A DNA stretch of 51,154 nt from Legionellaceae bacterium. GTDB taxonomy: Bacteria; Pseudomonadota; Gammaproteobacteria; Legionellales; Legionellaceae. This document shows positions 1 through 8,977 of the stretch, piece after piece. The stretch spans positions 1 through 51,154 of the forward strand of contig JAOAUB010000046.1 of assembly GCA_030157805.1 (NCBI GenBank), in the 5' to 3' direction. The translations under genes and the position numbers were made by a program. The number at the start of each line of letters is the position of its first letter. Position 1 is the first letter of the stretch. The notes below the pieces were generated by a model. It saw nothing but the letters and a program-made list of their open reading frames with translations, was not told where the DNA came from and did no database searches.

Positions 1-27
1 TCTCCTCCTAACACAACAAGGAGGAGA
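1..27 (-). terminator. Inverted repeat downstream of bioB, candidate terminator
   Basis: Bases 1-9 (TCTCCTCCT) and 19-27 (AGGAGGAGA) form a perfect 9-bp stem around a 9-nt loop, 26 bases past the bioB stop on the minus strand. A stem of this kind after a gene end suggests transcription termination. The bases that should carry the T-run lie outside the window, so the call is tentative. Confidence 0.4.
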
Positions 28-52
28 GCTGTCATACCCTAAGTGCACTCAT

Positions 53-1000
53 TTAACTAAACACGGCCATCCCAAGCTGAGTAAACAATCGTGCGTCTTT
101 TTCACAGCGAGGATTATCTTCAGTTAACAATTTATCACCAAGAAACACCGAATTTGCTCCTGCAAAAAAACACATGGCTTGCAGTTCATCACTCATCTCA
201 GTTCGTCCTGCAGTCAGGCGAATAGCACTGGTGGGCATCAAAATTCGCGCTGTGGCAATGGTTCGAACAAGCTCAATGCCATCAACTTGTCGCGCATTAG
301 CCAATGGGGTTCCTTCGACAGGAATTAAGCGATTAATCGGCACACTTTCAGGTGCTGGTGTCATGTTCGCTAAAGTCAGTAGGAATTCAATACGATCGTC
401 TTGCGTTTCACCCAAACCTAAAATACCGCCGCAGCAGACATTGATTCCAGCCAATCGAACCTGCTCTAAGGTATCTAAACGATCACTGAATTTACGTGTT
501 GTCACCACTTTATCGTAGTACGAAGGCGACGTATCAATATTATGGTTGTAATAATCTAACCCGGCTTCTTTTAATAATTGAGCTTGTTCTTGATTTAACA
601 TTCCTAAGGTCATGCAAGTTTCCATACCCAAAGCTTTAACACCAGCAATCATTTCTTGTAATTTTGGCATAGCTTTTGGTGGTGGATTGCGCCAAGCTGC
701 GCCCATGCAAAAACGCTTGGCGCCATTTTCTTTCGCAGCACGCGCTGAAGCTAGCACATCGTCAATGCACATTAAATTTTCTTTTTGAACATGGGTGTCA
801 TAATGTGCGCTTTGTGAACAATAACCGCAATCTTCAGGGCACGTACCTGTTTTAATGCTCAGTAAAGTCGCCGGTTGAATACGATTAGGATCGTGCTGTT
901 CACGATGCACGCAATGCGCCTTATACAATAAATCCATAAAAGGTTGCGTGTAAATTTCTTTAACTCTATCTATCGTCCAAACCTTATTTTCTTGTGTCAT
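53..1000 (-). CDS. bioB: Biotin synthase (radical SAM)
   Basis: 315 residues, close to the 346-residue E. coli enzyme. BioB inserts sulfur into dethiobiotin as the last step of biotin synthesis. The radical-SAM cluster motif CxxxCxxC is visible as C54-PED-C58-GY-C61 in [14 protein letters not shown]. Further family blocks are [35 protein letters not shown] and the C-terminal [10 protein letters not shown]. These hold the ligands for the second iron-sulfur cluster and substrate contacts. The ATG at 1000 fits the family N-terminus. It is divergent from bioA across an 82-bp spacer, so the two probably share a control region. No bioF, bioH, bioC or bioD gene is in the window. Confidence 0.97.
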   Translation of the reverse strand: MTQENKVWTIDRVKEIYTQPFMDLLYKAHCVHREQHDPNRIQPATLLSIKTGTCPEDCGYCSQSAHYDTHVQKENLMCIDDVLASARAAKENGAKRFCMGAAWRNPPPKAMPKLQEMIAGVKALGMETCMTLGMLNQEQAQLLKEAGLDYYNHNIDTSPSYYDKVVTTRKFSDRLDTLEQVRLAGINVCCGGILGLGETQDDRIEFLLTLANMTPAPESVPINRLIPVEGTPLANARQVDGIELVRTIATARILMPTSAIRLTAGRTEMSDELQAMCFFAGANSVFLGDKLLTEDNPRCEKDARLFTQLGMAVFS

Positions 1001-1013
1001 GAGTGATCGCCAT

Positions 1014-1041
1014 TTGATTCAACAAGTGAAAATGATATAGT
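1014..1041 (+). promoter_or_regulatory. Putative sigma70 promoter for bioA
   Basis: TTGATT (1014-1019) and TATAGT (1036-1041) are separated by 16 bp in the bioB-bioA spacer and point toward bioA, about 41 bases before its ATG. This is read by eye from consensus. I could not find a convincing BirA operator palindrome in the spacer. Confidence 0.4.
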
Positions 1042-1082
1042 CACCATCTCTATTGTCAATCTAAATTTGTACGCAAGTGACT

Positions 1083-2384
1083 ATGAATGAACTTATTGTA
1101 AAAGATTTAAAACACATTTGGCATCCATGCGCTCAAATGAAAGAGTTTGAGTCCACTCCGCCCCTCATTATCCACTCGGCGCAAGGCAGTTACCTCAAGA
1201 CCAATCAAGGTCAAATCATAGACGCCATCTCGAGCTGGTGGTGCAAGTCATTAGGTCATCGCCACCCAGCTATCATAGCAGCTATCCAACAACAAATGAT
1301 GCAATTTGAACACGTGATAACGGCGAATACGACCTATCCTGCATTAGCGGATTTAGGTGAAAAACTTGCTGAGTTAAGTCATAAACAACATGTTTTTTTT
1401 GCAAGCGACGGCTCAAGTGCTGTTGAAATTGCCATGAAACTTGCTTTGCATGCCAAACAACTCCAAGGCAAACCCCATCAACGCAATTTTATTGCGCTAC
1501 AAAACAGCTACCATGGCGAAACATTAGCCACCTTAAGCGTCAGTGATTTAGGACTTTATAAAAAACCTTATGATGGATTTGGTGTTCACTGTCATTTTAT
1601 TGATAACATTCCCTACGTCACCGGCACGAACGACCCGCTATGGCATGATTGCGAAGCCTTCTGGTCACACACGCTGGCAGAACTCGAGACCATCAAAGAA
1701 CACAGTTGTGCCATTCTTGTCGAGCCCCTAATTCAAGGCGCTTGCGGCATGCGCTGCTACAGTGCTGATTTTCTAGCAAGGCTTGCTCGATGGGCTAAAG
1801 CGAATGACATTTATTTAATTGCTGATGAAATTATGACAGGCGTTGGCCGAACTGGAAAATGGTTTGCCAGTCAGCATGCGGCGGTAGAGCCCGACTTAAT
1901 TTGTTTATCCAAAGGACTGAGCTCCGGATCGTTAGCACTAAGTTGTGTCTTGATTGATCACGCTCTGTTTGACTTATTTTATGATGATTACGATCAAGGC
2001 AAGTCGTTCCTACACTCACATACTTATAGCGGTAATGCCTTAGCAGTAAGTGCCGCATTGGCCGCCTTGCGCGTTATTGAAGCAGAGAACTTAAATCAAC
2101 GAGCCACTGAACTTGGACAACTGATGACACAAAACATGCATCAAATTGCCGCGATCACTTCTAAATTAAGGAATGTCCGTTCTTTAGGCGCTATGGTGGC
2201 TGCTGATTATGATGATTTGAATGACAGACGCTTACTGAAGCGCTTTGAGCAACTTGCGCTCAAGAATGGGGCTTTGTTACGTCCTATTGGACAAACACTG
2301 TATTGGCTACCACCCTTGACGACTGACGATGCAACCCTTGTTAGGCTTGCTGAAATCACTTTAAAATCAATTCATGAGCTATAA
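1083..2384 (+). CDS. bioA: Adenosylmethionine-8-amino-7-oxononanoate aminotransferase
   Basis: 433 residues from the ATG at 1083. A GTG two codons upstream (1077) is an alternative, and neither start has a clear Shine-Dalgarno. BioA is the PLP aminotransferase that uses SAM to convert KAPA to DAPA in biotin synthesis. Visible class-III aminotransferase features are HIWHPCAQM at the N-terminus, ISSWWCKSLGHRHP, FFASDGSSAVEIAMKLA, NSYHGET, the PLP-contact block ADEIMTGVGRTG, and the Schiff-base lysine in LSKGLSSG (about residue 277). HTYSGNALA is also present. Length matches E. coli BioA (429). It lies divergent to bioB and is followed after 32 bp by an unrelated small secreted protein. Confidence 0.96.
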   Translation: MNELIVKDLKHIWHPCAQMKEFESTPPLIIHSAQGSYLKTNQGQIIDAISSWWCKSLGHRHPAIIAAIQQQMMQFEHVITANTTYPALADLGEKLAELSHKQHVFFASDGSSAVEIAMKLALHAKQLQGKPHQRNFIALQNSYHGETLATLSVSDLGLYKKPYDGFGVHCHFIDNIPYVTGTNDPLWHDCEAFWSHTLAELETIKEHSCAILVEPLIQGACGMRCYSADFLARLARWAKANDIYLIADEIMTGVGRTGKWFASQHAAVEPDLICLSKGLSSGSLALSCVLIDHALFDLFYDDYDQGKSFLHSHTYSGNALAVSAALAALRVIEAENLNQRATELGQLMTQNMHQIAAITSKLRNVRSLGAMVAADYDDLNDRRLLKRFEQLALKNGALLRPIGQTLYWLPPLTTDDATLVRLAEITLKSIHEL

Positions 2385-2416
2385 TTAAAACAACGATAAA
2401 AATAAGGTGAAGGATC

Positions 2417-2875
2417 ATGAAAAAATACAAGCTAATGCACGTCGTGCTTTCTACGTGTTTTTTATTCATGTGCCAATCCCTTTGGGCTTTTGAGACCAAT
2501 TCATTGAACTACTGGAAATGCACAACCACCGATGCTGAAAATAAAACATGGACCATCGACGGCAATTACCAACTCAATGCAATCAACTATTCCTTTGCCG
2601 CTTGCAAAAAAGAAAGTGCTTATCCTAAATCATGCAAAACCTCAAAAACCAGCTGTGAACATTTTGTGAATGGCCAAACCACTCAACCCATGTGGCGCTG
2701 TGTTGCTTTAGATCGAGCAGCGGGAATTTGGCCTAGCAATACGTATATGATGCGTGATGATGCGGCTTTAGCTGCTCAAGCGTATTGCAAAGATAATAGC
2801 AGTGTGCCTGCATCCTGCTACATCAACATGATCACTTGCCGCAACCTCAATGTACAACATGCGATGAACGAATAA
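2417..2875 (+). CDS. Small exported Cys-rich protein with two tandem repeats
   Basis: 152 residues of unknown function. Residues 1-25 are a typical Sec signal peptide (Lys-rich start, hydrophobic core, cut near SLWA/FE). The mature part consists of two similar units of about 50 residues. The first runs from YWKCTTTDAENKTW to CKTSKTSCEHF and the second from MWRCVALDRAAGIW to CYINMITCRNL. Each contains W-x-C, a D-x(5-6)-W stretch, an Ala-rich helix, a C-x3-S stretch, P-x-SC, and a final Cys. That gives four Cys per unit, suggesting disulfide-bonded periplasmic or secreted modules. A good ribosome site (AAGGTGAAGG) precedes the ATG. Its TAA shares one base with the coaE ATG (TAATG), so the two are probably translationally coupled. 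Confidence 0.8.
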   Translation: MKKYKLMHVVLSTCFLFMCQSLWAFETNSLNYWKCTTTDAENKTWTIDGNYQLNAINYSFAACKKESAYPKSCKTSKTSCEHFVNGQTTQPMWRCVALDRAAGIWPSNTYMMRDDAALAAQAYCKDNSSVPASCYINMITCRNLNVQHAMNE

Positions 2876-3468
2876 TGTATTGTGTTGGCCTGACAGGAAC
2901 CATTGCCAGCGGTAAAAGTACCGCTTTAAACTGCTTTGCTGAACTTGGTATAAACACCTTCAGTGCCGATGCTGTTGCCCGACAAATCACCAACACCAAT
3001 TCCAATGTTTTACTTGCTCTTCGTCATCATTTTGGCGATCGAATTTTTTTACCTTCGGGAGAATTGAATCGACGCGCTTTGCGAACGATTATTTTTTCAA
3101 ATCCTATTCAACGACAATGGCTTGAAAAACTACTGCATCCGCTCATTAAACAACAGCTCCAAGATGAAATTCAGCATGTGAACAGTCAATATTGTGTTAT
3201 CGAGATCCCTTTACTGTTTAATCGTCATGACTTTCCTTACATCAATCGAATATTATTGATTACCGCGGATGAATCCACCAAACTTTCGCGTATCATGGCC
3301 CGTGATCAATGTTCACAAGGTGACGCCATGGCAATACTCAAAGCACAACCGAGCGAAGACTTTAGAAAAAGCATCGCCGATGATCTTGTGATTAATGAGA
3401 CAACAGCAGACTCACTAAGACAATCAATTCATGAATTGCATCAACATTATTTGATGTTCAAGTCATAG
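2875..3468 (+). CDS. coaE: Dephospho-CoA kinase
   Basis: 197 residues (E. coli 206). It phosphorylates dephospho-CoA at the 3'-hydroxyl, the last step of coenzyme A synthesis, in the cytosol. The N-terminus MYCVGLTGTIASGKST carries the P-loop (G8-x4-G13-K14-S15). FSADAVARQI matches the substrate-binding DADxxAR-like block of the family, and ELNRRALRTIIF...LEKLLHPLI and IEIPLLF are further CoaE signatures. I start at 2875, not at the in-frame ATG 13 codons upstream, because only this start places the P-loop at the N-terminus. The start overlaps the stop of the upstream secreted protein. The stop lies 3 bases from the end of the convergent gene at 3472. Confidence 0.95.
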   Translation: MYCVGLTGTIASGKSTALNCFAELGINTFSADAVARQITNTNSNVLLALRHHFGDRIFLPSGELNRRALRTIIFSNPIQRQWLEKLLHPLIKQQLQDEIQHVNSQYCVIEIPLLFNRHDFPYINRILLITADESTKLSRIMARDQCSQGDAMAILKAQPSEDFRKSIADDLVINETTADSLRQSIHELHQHYLMFKS

Positions 3469-3471
3469 CCA

Positions 3472-4077
3472 TCAACGATAACAATCAATGTTACCAAAGC
3501 CTTTACAACGATTGCCAAAGCACAGCTTCTGACTGCCAAGAGTTTGGGTAGCACCAAGTTGAGTCTCCATGCGGTAATTTCGAACACTGGTATAACCCAT
3601 TCTTCGACAAAACGAGAATGCCGCTTGATGCCCACACCCTTTTTGGCCATCATAACACCAATCAACCCGGTAATGATTAAAGCGCGGCTCAACATAACGA
3701 CGTAAACGATAATCATACGCTCGAACTGGTTGATCCGGAATCTTTCCCACGCACCGAATGGTCTTAAACCCATCGCACTCCCAACCTTTACAATAAGCGC
3801 CATCATCCAAAAGGCGAGTTTCACCCACATTGTTCGCTATCATCGCCTGATCAGCACGATCATAACCCATCATACGACAATAGGCCGAAGCAACCGCTAA
3901 ACCACAGGTTTTTCCATCAAGTTGACAATAATTCAGGCGCTGACCATGATAAAAAGGATGCCAATAATGGCGATAAAAAGACGATTGACTCTTTACGGCC
4001 TGTGCTGAGAAGGCTAATAAGATTATAAAAATCGAACAAACAAAACGCGTGATACTTATGAAATTCATTTTATTCAT
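3472..4077 (-). CDS. Exported Cys-rich protein with two CG-x(n)-CRxMGY repeats
   Basis: 201 residues, function unknown. It has an N-terminal signal peptide (hydrophobic core roughly residues 10-27, ending AQA). The mature chain is an internal duplication. Unit 1 runs from YCQLDGKTCGLAVASAYCRM to GFKTIRC and unit 2 from WCYDGQKGCGHQAAFSFCRR to GFGNIDC. Both share C-x-DG-x-x-CG-x3-A-x3-FCR-MGY, a G-x-T-x-x-L stretch, and C-x-G-x-x-C-x-GF-x-x-I-x-C, so the Cys pattern is strictly repeated. This suggests a disulfide-rich extracytoplasmic fold. A second in-frame ATG at 4068 is possible. It follows dnaE by 15 bp on the same strand and may ride on its transcript. Confidence 0.78.
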   Translation of the reverse strand: MNKMNFISITRFVCSIFIILLAFSAQAVKSQSSFYRHYWHPFYHGQRLNYCQLDGKTCGLAVASAYCRMMGYDRADQAMIANNVGETRLLDDGAYCKGWECDGFKTIRCVGKIPDQPVRAYDYRLRRYVEPRFNHYRVDWCYDGQKGCGHQAAFSFCRRMGYTSVRNYRMETQLGATQTLGSQKLCFGNRCKGFGNIDCYR

Positions 4078-4092
4078 TTAAGCGATGTCCCT

Positions 4093-7000
4093 TCAAACAA
4101 TGTAAGCTTTATCTTGACCTAATAAAGCACGTAACTCGTGCAGTAAATCATCGGTAGGATTAACCCACCATACTTGTCCGGCATTTAAAACAGCTTGCGC
4201 TTGACTGTTTTTATACTTGATTTGCACAGAGCACGATCCTGGATTAGCCTTTAAAATCGATTGTAATTGATCCAAATGAGGTTGGTTATCCGGCGTTAAT
4301 GTCAGTGTTAAAGATTTTCGAAAGTGAATCCTCGCCTCATGAATTTGATAAATAGCATTCCCTAACATACGCGTACCGCCATTAAAATTATCATGACTAA
4401 TTTCCCCCTCAACCACAATAACTTGGTCCACGTGAATTGGGGTACTCAGTGTTTCATAGACATTATCAAAAACAACCACCTCAAAATGCCCCGTGTGATC
4501 TTCTAACGTGATAATAACTAACTTTTTACCATTTTTAGTCATGATCCGTTTTTGAGCTTTGACCAGCGCACACACTACCGCCTTTTTAGCTGAATAAGGA
4601 TTTAAAGTTCGAATCGGTGTCACCTGGTTTTTAAATTCCACCATGTAATGATTGACCGGGTGACCTGTTAAAAAGAATCCTAACGTGTCTTTTTCATTTT
4701 TTAAACGTTGTAATTCCGGCCAAGGTTCACACACGACGTAGTCGTGCAAATCCTGACTATCCTCATGATCATCATCTAATAAACTCAATAAATCAATTTG
4801 ACCACTATGACGATTTTTCTGATGGCTCCCTGCAAGCTTTATGGCATGTTCTAACGATGCAGAAAGTATGGATCGATCAATGCCCCACTCATCCATGGCT
4901 CCACTTTTAATGAAAGCCTCTAAAGCTCGACGATTAAGCTTACGCAAATCCTGTCGCCCACAAAAATCAAACAAGCTCGTGAAAAATCCCTGCTCCGCGC
5001 GTTCCTGAACAAGGCCATTAATCACCGACTCCCCCACGCCTTTGATAGCACCTAGTCCATACAAAATGGTTTGATCATCACTGACAGTAAAATGATGGCT
5101 CGATTGATTAATCGAAGGCGGAATGACCATCAATCCCATGAGTTTGCATTCTTCAATGAAATGCACCAATTTATCGGTATTGTCCATATCAGCCGACATC
5201 ACCGCGGCCATAAAAGCTGCTGGATAATGCGCTTTCAACCAAGCCGTTTGATACGCTAACAAAGCATAAGCGGCAGAATGGGATTTATTAAATCCGTAAC
5301 CTGCAAATTTTTCCATTAAATCAAAAATAGCACTGGCAGTTTCTTCTGGAACATCACGAGCAACGGCTCCTGAAACAAAAAATTCACGCTGTTGCGCCAT
5401 TTCTTCCGCTTTTTTCTTTCCCATGGCGCGGCGCAACAAATCGGCGCCACCTAAGGTATAATTAGCTAATACTTGAGCAATTTGCATCACTTGCTCTTGA
5501 TAAAGAATGACTCCGTAAGTCGGTTTGAGAATAGGCTCCAAATCAGGATGCGGGTATTCAACGCGTGCCTCACCGTGTTTGCGTTGAATAAAATCATCAA
5601 CCATGCCTGATTGCAAAGGGCCGGGCCGAAACAAGGCAACAAGCGCAATAATCTCCTCAAAGCAGTCCGGCTGCAAGCGCTGAATGAGCTCTTTCATGCC
5701 GCGTGACTCAAGCTGGAATACGGCGGTTGTTTTGCACGCTTTTAAAAGTTGAAACGTCTTCGGATCATCGGTTGGAATTAAGCTAATATCAACCAACGCT
5801 TCTTTGTTTTTCTTCTTTTGTTGATTAACAATTCGCAACGACCAATCAATAATGGTCAAGGTGCGCAAACCCAAAAAGTCAAACTTAACGAGCCCCGCGG
5901 CCTCCACATCGTCCTTATCCAACTGACTTAATAATTGAACTGAGCCTTGTTCGCAATAAAGGGCGGTAAAATCGGTCAGTTGTGACGGTGCAATGACCAC
6001 ACCGCCGGCATGTTTACCAGCATTGCGCGTGAGGCCTTCAAGCTTCATCGCTAATTCGAACAGATCTCTAACATCCTCCTCCGTATCGTAACGCCGTTTT
6101 AACTCAGCCTCTTGTTCAATGGCTTTCGTCAATGTAATACCTAACTCAAACGGGATGAGTTTGGCAAGTTTATCGACAAAACCATAAGGGTGCCCCAGAA
6201 CGCGCCCCACGTCACGAATCACCGCTTTAGCTGCCATCGTTCCAAAGGTAATAATCTGAGAGACGCTTTGACGGCCATATTTTTCTGCAACATAGCCAAT
6301 GACCCTATCTCGCCCTTCCATGCAAAAATCAACATCAAAATCAGGCATGGAAACCCGCTCAGGATTCAAAAATCGTTCGAACAACAATTCATATTGCAGC
6401 GGATCTAAGTCGGTAATTCCTAACGCATACGCGACCAAAGAGCCTGCGCCCGATCCTCGTCCTGGGCCAACAGGCACGCCATTATCTTTAGCCCACCGAA
6501 TAAAATCGGCCACAATTAAAAAATACCCGGCAAACCCCATATTATTAATCACATCGAGCTCAAGCTGAACTCGACAGTCATAAGGCTCGCGCGATAGAAC
6601 AAGAACCTCCGGGGGAGAATTGTGAAAAATTCGCGTTAAACGTTGCTCTAAGCCTTCTTTGGCCAGATGAGCAAGATAATGCTCAGCCGTACTCCCATCA
6701 GGCACCGGGAAAGAAGGTAAGTAATTGCGGCCAAGATTTAAGGTGACGGTGCAACGCTGACTGATAGCGACCGTATTAGCAAGCGCTTGCGGTAAATCAT
6801 GAAACAATTCCACCATTTCATCGGGGGAGCGCAAGTACTGCTCTTCGCTGTAATGGTGGCGTCGCCTGGGATCAGCTAAAGCATGACCCTCATGAATACA
6901 AACCCGGGCCTCATGAGCGTCAAAGTCATCTGGATCCAAAAAACGCACCGCATTTGTCGCCACTAAGGGCAGCTGAAGCGTTTCAGCAAGTCGAACCAAG

Positions 7001-7548
7001 CGTTCGTTATAAACTGTTTCGCCTGCTCGACCAGTGCGTTGAATTTCAAGATAAAAACGATTAGGAAATAACAACGCATACTCGTTGGCTATCGCATAAG
7101 CCTGTTTTTCATCATCACGCAGTAAAGCTTTACCAATCAAACCATGACAACCCCCTGAAAGCGCAACTAAACCCTCAGTGTATGAACTCACCCAAGACAA
7201 CTGTACTCGCGGCTGCCCCTGGTGTTGACCTTCAAGATAAGCTTTTGAAACCAGGCGCGTTAAATTGCGATATCCTGCGTTATTTTGACAAAGAACAATG
7301 AGCGTCGAAATATCGTCCGGTTTTTGCGGATCATGGCACGGTAAATCACAACCAATGAGGGGTTTGATGCCTTGGGCCATGGCGGCTTTATAAACCTTAA
7401 CCACAGCAAACAAATTACAAAAATCCGTCACAGCAACCGCTTTCATACTGCGTGATAGAACCGCATCCATTAACGGATCAACACGAACCAACCCATCGAT
7501 GATTGAAAACTCGGTGTGTAAATTAAGGTGTACAAACTGATTCAACAT
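4093..7548 (-). CDS. dnaE: DNA polymerase III alpha subunit
   Basis: 1151 residues (E. coli 1160). It is the replicative polymerase subunit that copies the chromosome within the Pol III holoenzyme. Domains in order: N-terminal PHP domain (HLNLHTEFSIIDGL, AVTDFCNLF), then the Pol3 palm with GPGRGSGAGSLVAYALGITD. Next comes PDFDVDF, whose acidic residues D403 and D405 match E. coli D401/D403, then fingers and the tandem HhH (LGAIKGVGES). After these comes the beta-clamp pentapeptide Q917-IDLL (E. coli QADMF at 920-924), followed by the OB fold and C-terminal domain. Full length with no frameshift. The neighbouring yej-like genes are on the same strand but separated by 85 bp. Confidence 0.98.
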   Translation of the reverse strand: MLNQFVHLNLHTEFSIIDGLVRVDPLMDAVLSRSMKAVAVTDFCNLFAVVKVYKAAMAQGIKPLIGCDLPCHDPQKPDDISTLIVLCQNNAGYRNLTRLVSKAYLEGQHQGQPRVQLSWVSSYTEGLVALSGGCHGLIGKALLRDDEKQAYAIANEYALLFPNRFYLEIQRTGRAGETVYNERLVRLAETLQLPLVATNAVRFLDPDDFDAHEARVCIHEGHALADPRRRHHYSEEQYLRSPDEMVELFHDLPQALANTVAISQRCTVTLNLGRNYLPSFPVPDGSTAEHYLAHLAKEGLEQRLTRIFHNSPPEVLVLSREPYDCRVQLELDVINNMGFAGYFLIVADFIRWAKDNGVPVGPGRGSGAGSLVAYALGITDLDPLQYELLFERFLNPERVSMPDFDVDFCMEGRDRVIGYVAEKYGRQSVSQIITFGTMAAKAVIRDVGRVLGHPYGFVDKLAKLIPFELGITLTKAIEQEAELKRRYDTEEDVRDLFELAMKLEGLTRNAGKHAGGVVIAPSQLTDFTALYCEQGSVQLLSQLDKDDVEAAGLVKFDFLGLRTLTIIDWSLRIVNQQKKKNKEALVDISLIPTDDPKTFQLLKACKTTAVFQLESRGMKELIQRLQPDCFEEIIALVALFRPGPLQSGMVDDFIQRKHGEARVEYPHPDLEPILKPTYGVILYQEQVMQIAQVLANYTLGGADLLRRAMGKKKAEEMAQQREFFVSGAVARDVPEETASAIFDLMEKFAGYGFNKSHSAAYALLAYQTAWLKAHYPAAFMAAVMSADMDNTDKLVHFIEECKLMGLMVIPPSINQSSHHFTVSDDQTILYGLGAIKGVGESVINGLVQERAEQGFFTSLFDFCGRQDLRKLNRRALEAFIKSGAMDEWGIDRSILSASLEHAIKLAGSHQKNRHSGQIDLLSLLDDDHEDSQDLHDYVVCEPWPELQRLKNEKDTLGFFLTGHPVNHYMVEFKNQVTPIRTLNPYSAKKAVVCALVKAQKRIMTKNGKKLVIITLEDHTGHFEVVVFDNVYETLSTPIHVDQVIVVEGEISHDNFNGGTRMLGNAIYQIHEARIHFRKSLTLTLTPDNQPHLDQLQSILKANPGSCSVQIKYKNSQAQAVLNAGQVWWVNPTDDLLHELRALLGQDKAYIV

Positions 7549-7633
7549 TATTGGAAATCAACCTTGTTAAAAAATAACGCTCACCGACGACTCAAAAGAT
7601 ATCGCGGAGGGGGATCTTCCGATCATGAGCCTA

Positions 7634-8977
7634 TTACGGCTCAAACGCATCGCGCAAAGCATCGACCAGTAGGTTGCTCGTCAGCACCAAAATAAACATG
7701 AATAAAAATGCCGCGCCCATCGGCCACCAAATCATCGGATCACGCGCGAGCTCAAGCCTGGCACCGTTGATCATGTTCCCCCAACTGATCGTCAACGGAG
7801 AAACTCCCACGCCAACATAGGATAACACCGCTTCAGCCAAAACAAGAAAACTAAAATCAAGAACTAAGGTGATAATAATAATCGGGATCATATTCGGTAA
7901 AAGATGTTGACGCAAAATAGTCCATGAACTCGTTCCCAGCACCTTTGCTGCTTGCACAAAATCAATTTCACGCCATTTTAAGGCCTCAGCACGCAAAATT
8001 CGGCATAAACTTGTCCAGCTTGTGATCCCAAGAATCAGACACAACGCTAACAAACGAGCATCTGCATTTTGCGCTAAGGTAGGAAACTGCAAGGGGTGAT
8101 TAGCAATGTAGGTCTGCATCGATAAAATTGAAGCCGTAATTAACAATACGCCGGGAATCGAGCTTAAGGTGGTGTACACGTATTGAATGACATCATCAAT
8201 GACCCCACCAAAATAACCCGCGCAAACTCCAAAGAACAAGGCAAAGGGCAGCATAAACAAGGTCGTCAAGATTCCAATCACAAGACCTGTACGAATACTT
8301 TTTATCGTATAATAAAAAATATCTTGACCGATTTTTCCCGTTCCCATCACATGAAGTTGTCGCGATAACCAATACGTCAACAAAATAAAAAAAACGCTTA
8401 AAAACAACGTCAAAATAGGCAACGCATCATAATATAGGGCTTTTCCACGCCTGACGGCGCGCTCACGATATTGTCCTTTATTCAACACAAAAATAAGAAA
8501 TCCCGTGATTAATAATGAAAAAAATGCGGCTTTTAAAACGGTATTAACAATAAATTGATTTTTTTCCGAGCTGTTTTTAAAATAGGCGGAAGTGTATTTA
8601 AGCAACGGATAGTCCTGCACCATCTTTCCCTGTTTTACAATCACTTCTTGATCATAAGCCTTCAAAGCCAGTGGCGCAGAATAAGTTGTCTCATAAAAAT
8701 TCCCTAGCGGAAATAAAAGATGCTCCAGAATACTTTCTTGATGTTCATGAACTTCCCCAGAAGGCTCCATGTAAGACCATTTAAAATGAAGCGAATCTAA
8801 AACTCCAACCCCTAAAAAACACAAAAAAACAATGCCTGCGCTCACGGCAATCGGTTTTGCAAGCAAGCGCCGCCAAGACAGACGAGCGTGTTCTTTGCGT
8901 AAACTCACGCCTATCAAGAGAGCACTCACGCTTAATACACTTAAAAAACACCAGTCCGTCCCTAGTAATGTCATCAT
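7634..8977 (-). CDS. yejE: Peptide ABC transporter permease, YejE/OppC type
   Basis: 447 residues, about 100 more than E. coli YejE (341). It is the second inner-membrane channel subunit of a peptide importer. A first membrane helix is followed by a second near residues 48-64. Then comes a roughly 85-residue extracytoplasmic stretch and a helix around FFSLLITGFLIFVLNKG. The C-terminal BPD_transp_1 core includes the ATPase-contact loop EAL(K)WREIDFVQAAKVLG and EAVLSYVGVGVSPLTISWGNMI. Its ATG shares one base with the yejB TAA. The name is by family and position. Substrate is not determinable from sequence, and no ATPase gene follows. Confidence 0.85.
   Translation of the reverse strand: MMTLLGTDWCFLSVLSVSALLIGVSLRKEHARLSWRRLLAKPIAVSAGIVFLCFLGVGVLDSLHFKWSYMEPSGEVHEHQESILEHLLFPLGNFYETTYSAPLALKAYDQEVIVKQGKMVQDYPLLKYTSAYFKNSSEKNQFIVNTVLKAAFFSLLITGFLIFVLNKGQYRERAVRRGKALYYDALPILTLFLSVFFILLTYWLSRQLHVMGTGKIGQDIFYYTIKSIRTGLVIGILTTLFMLPFALFFGVCAGYFGGVIDDVIQYVYTTLSSIPGVLLITASILSMQTYIANHPLQFPTLAQNADARLLALCLILGITSWTSLCRILRAEALKWREIDFVQAAKVLGTSSWTILRQHLLPNMIPIIIITLVLDFSFLVLAEAVLSYVGVGVSPLTISWGNMINGARLELARDPMIWWPMGAAFLFMFILVLTSNLLVDALRDAFEP

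Noticed and set aside
1001..1082. BirA operator in the divergent bioB-bioA spacer
   Set aside because: TTGTCAAT occurs but no matching inverted half-site at BirA spacing was found, so no operator is claimed.
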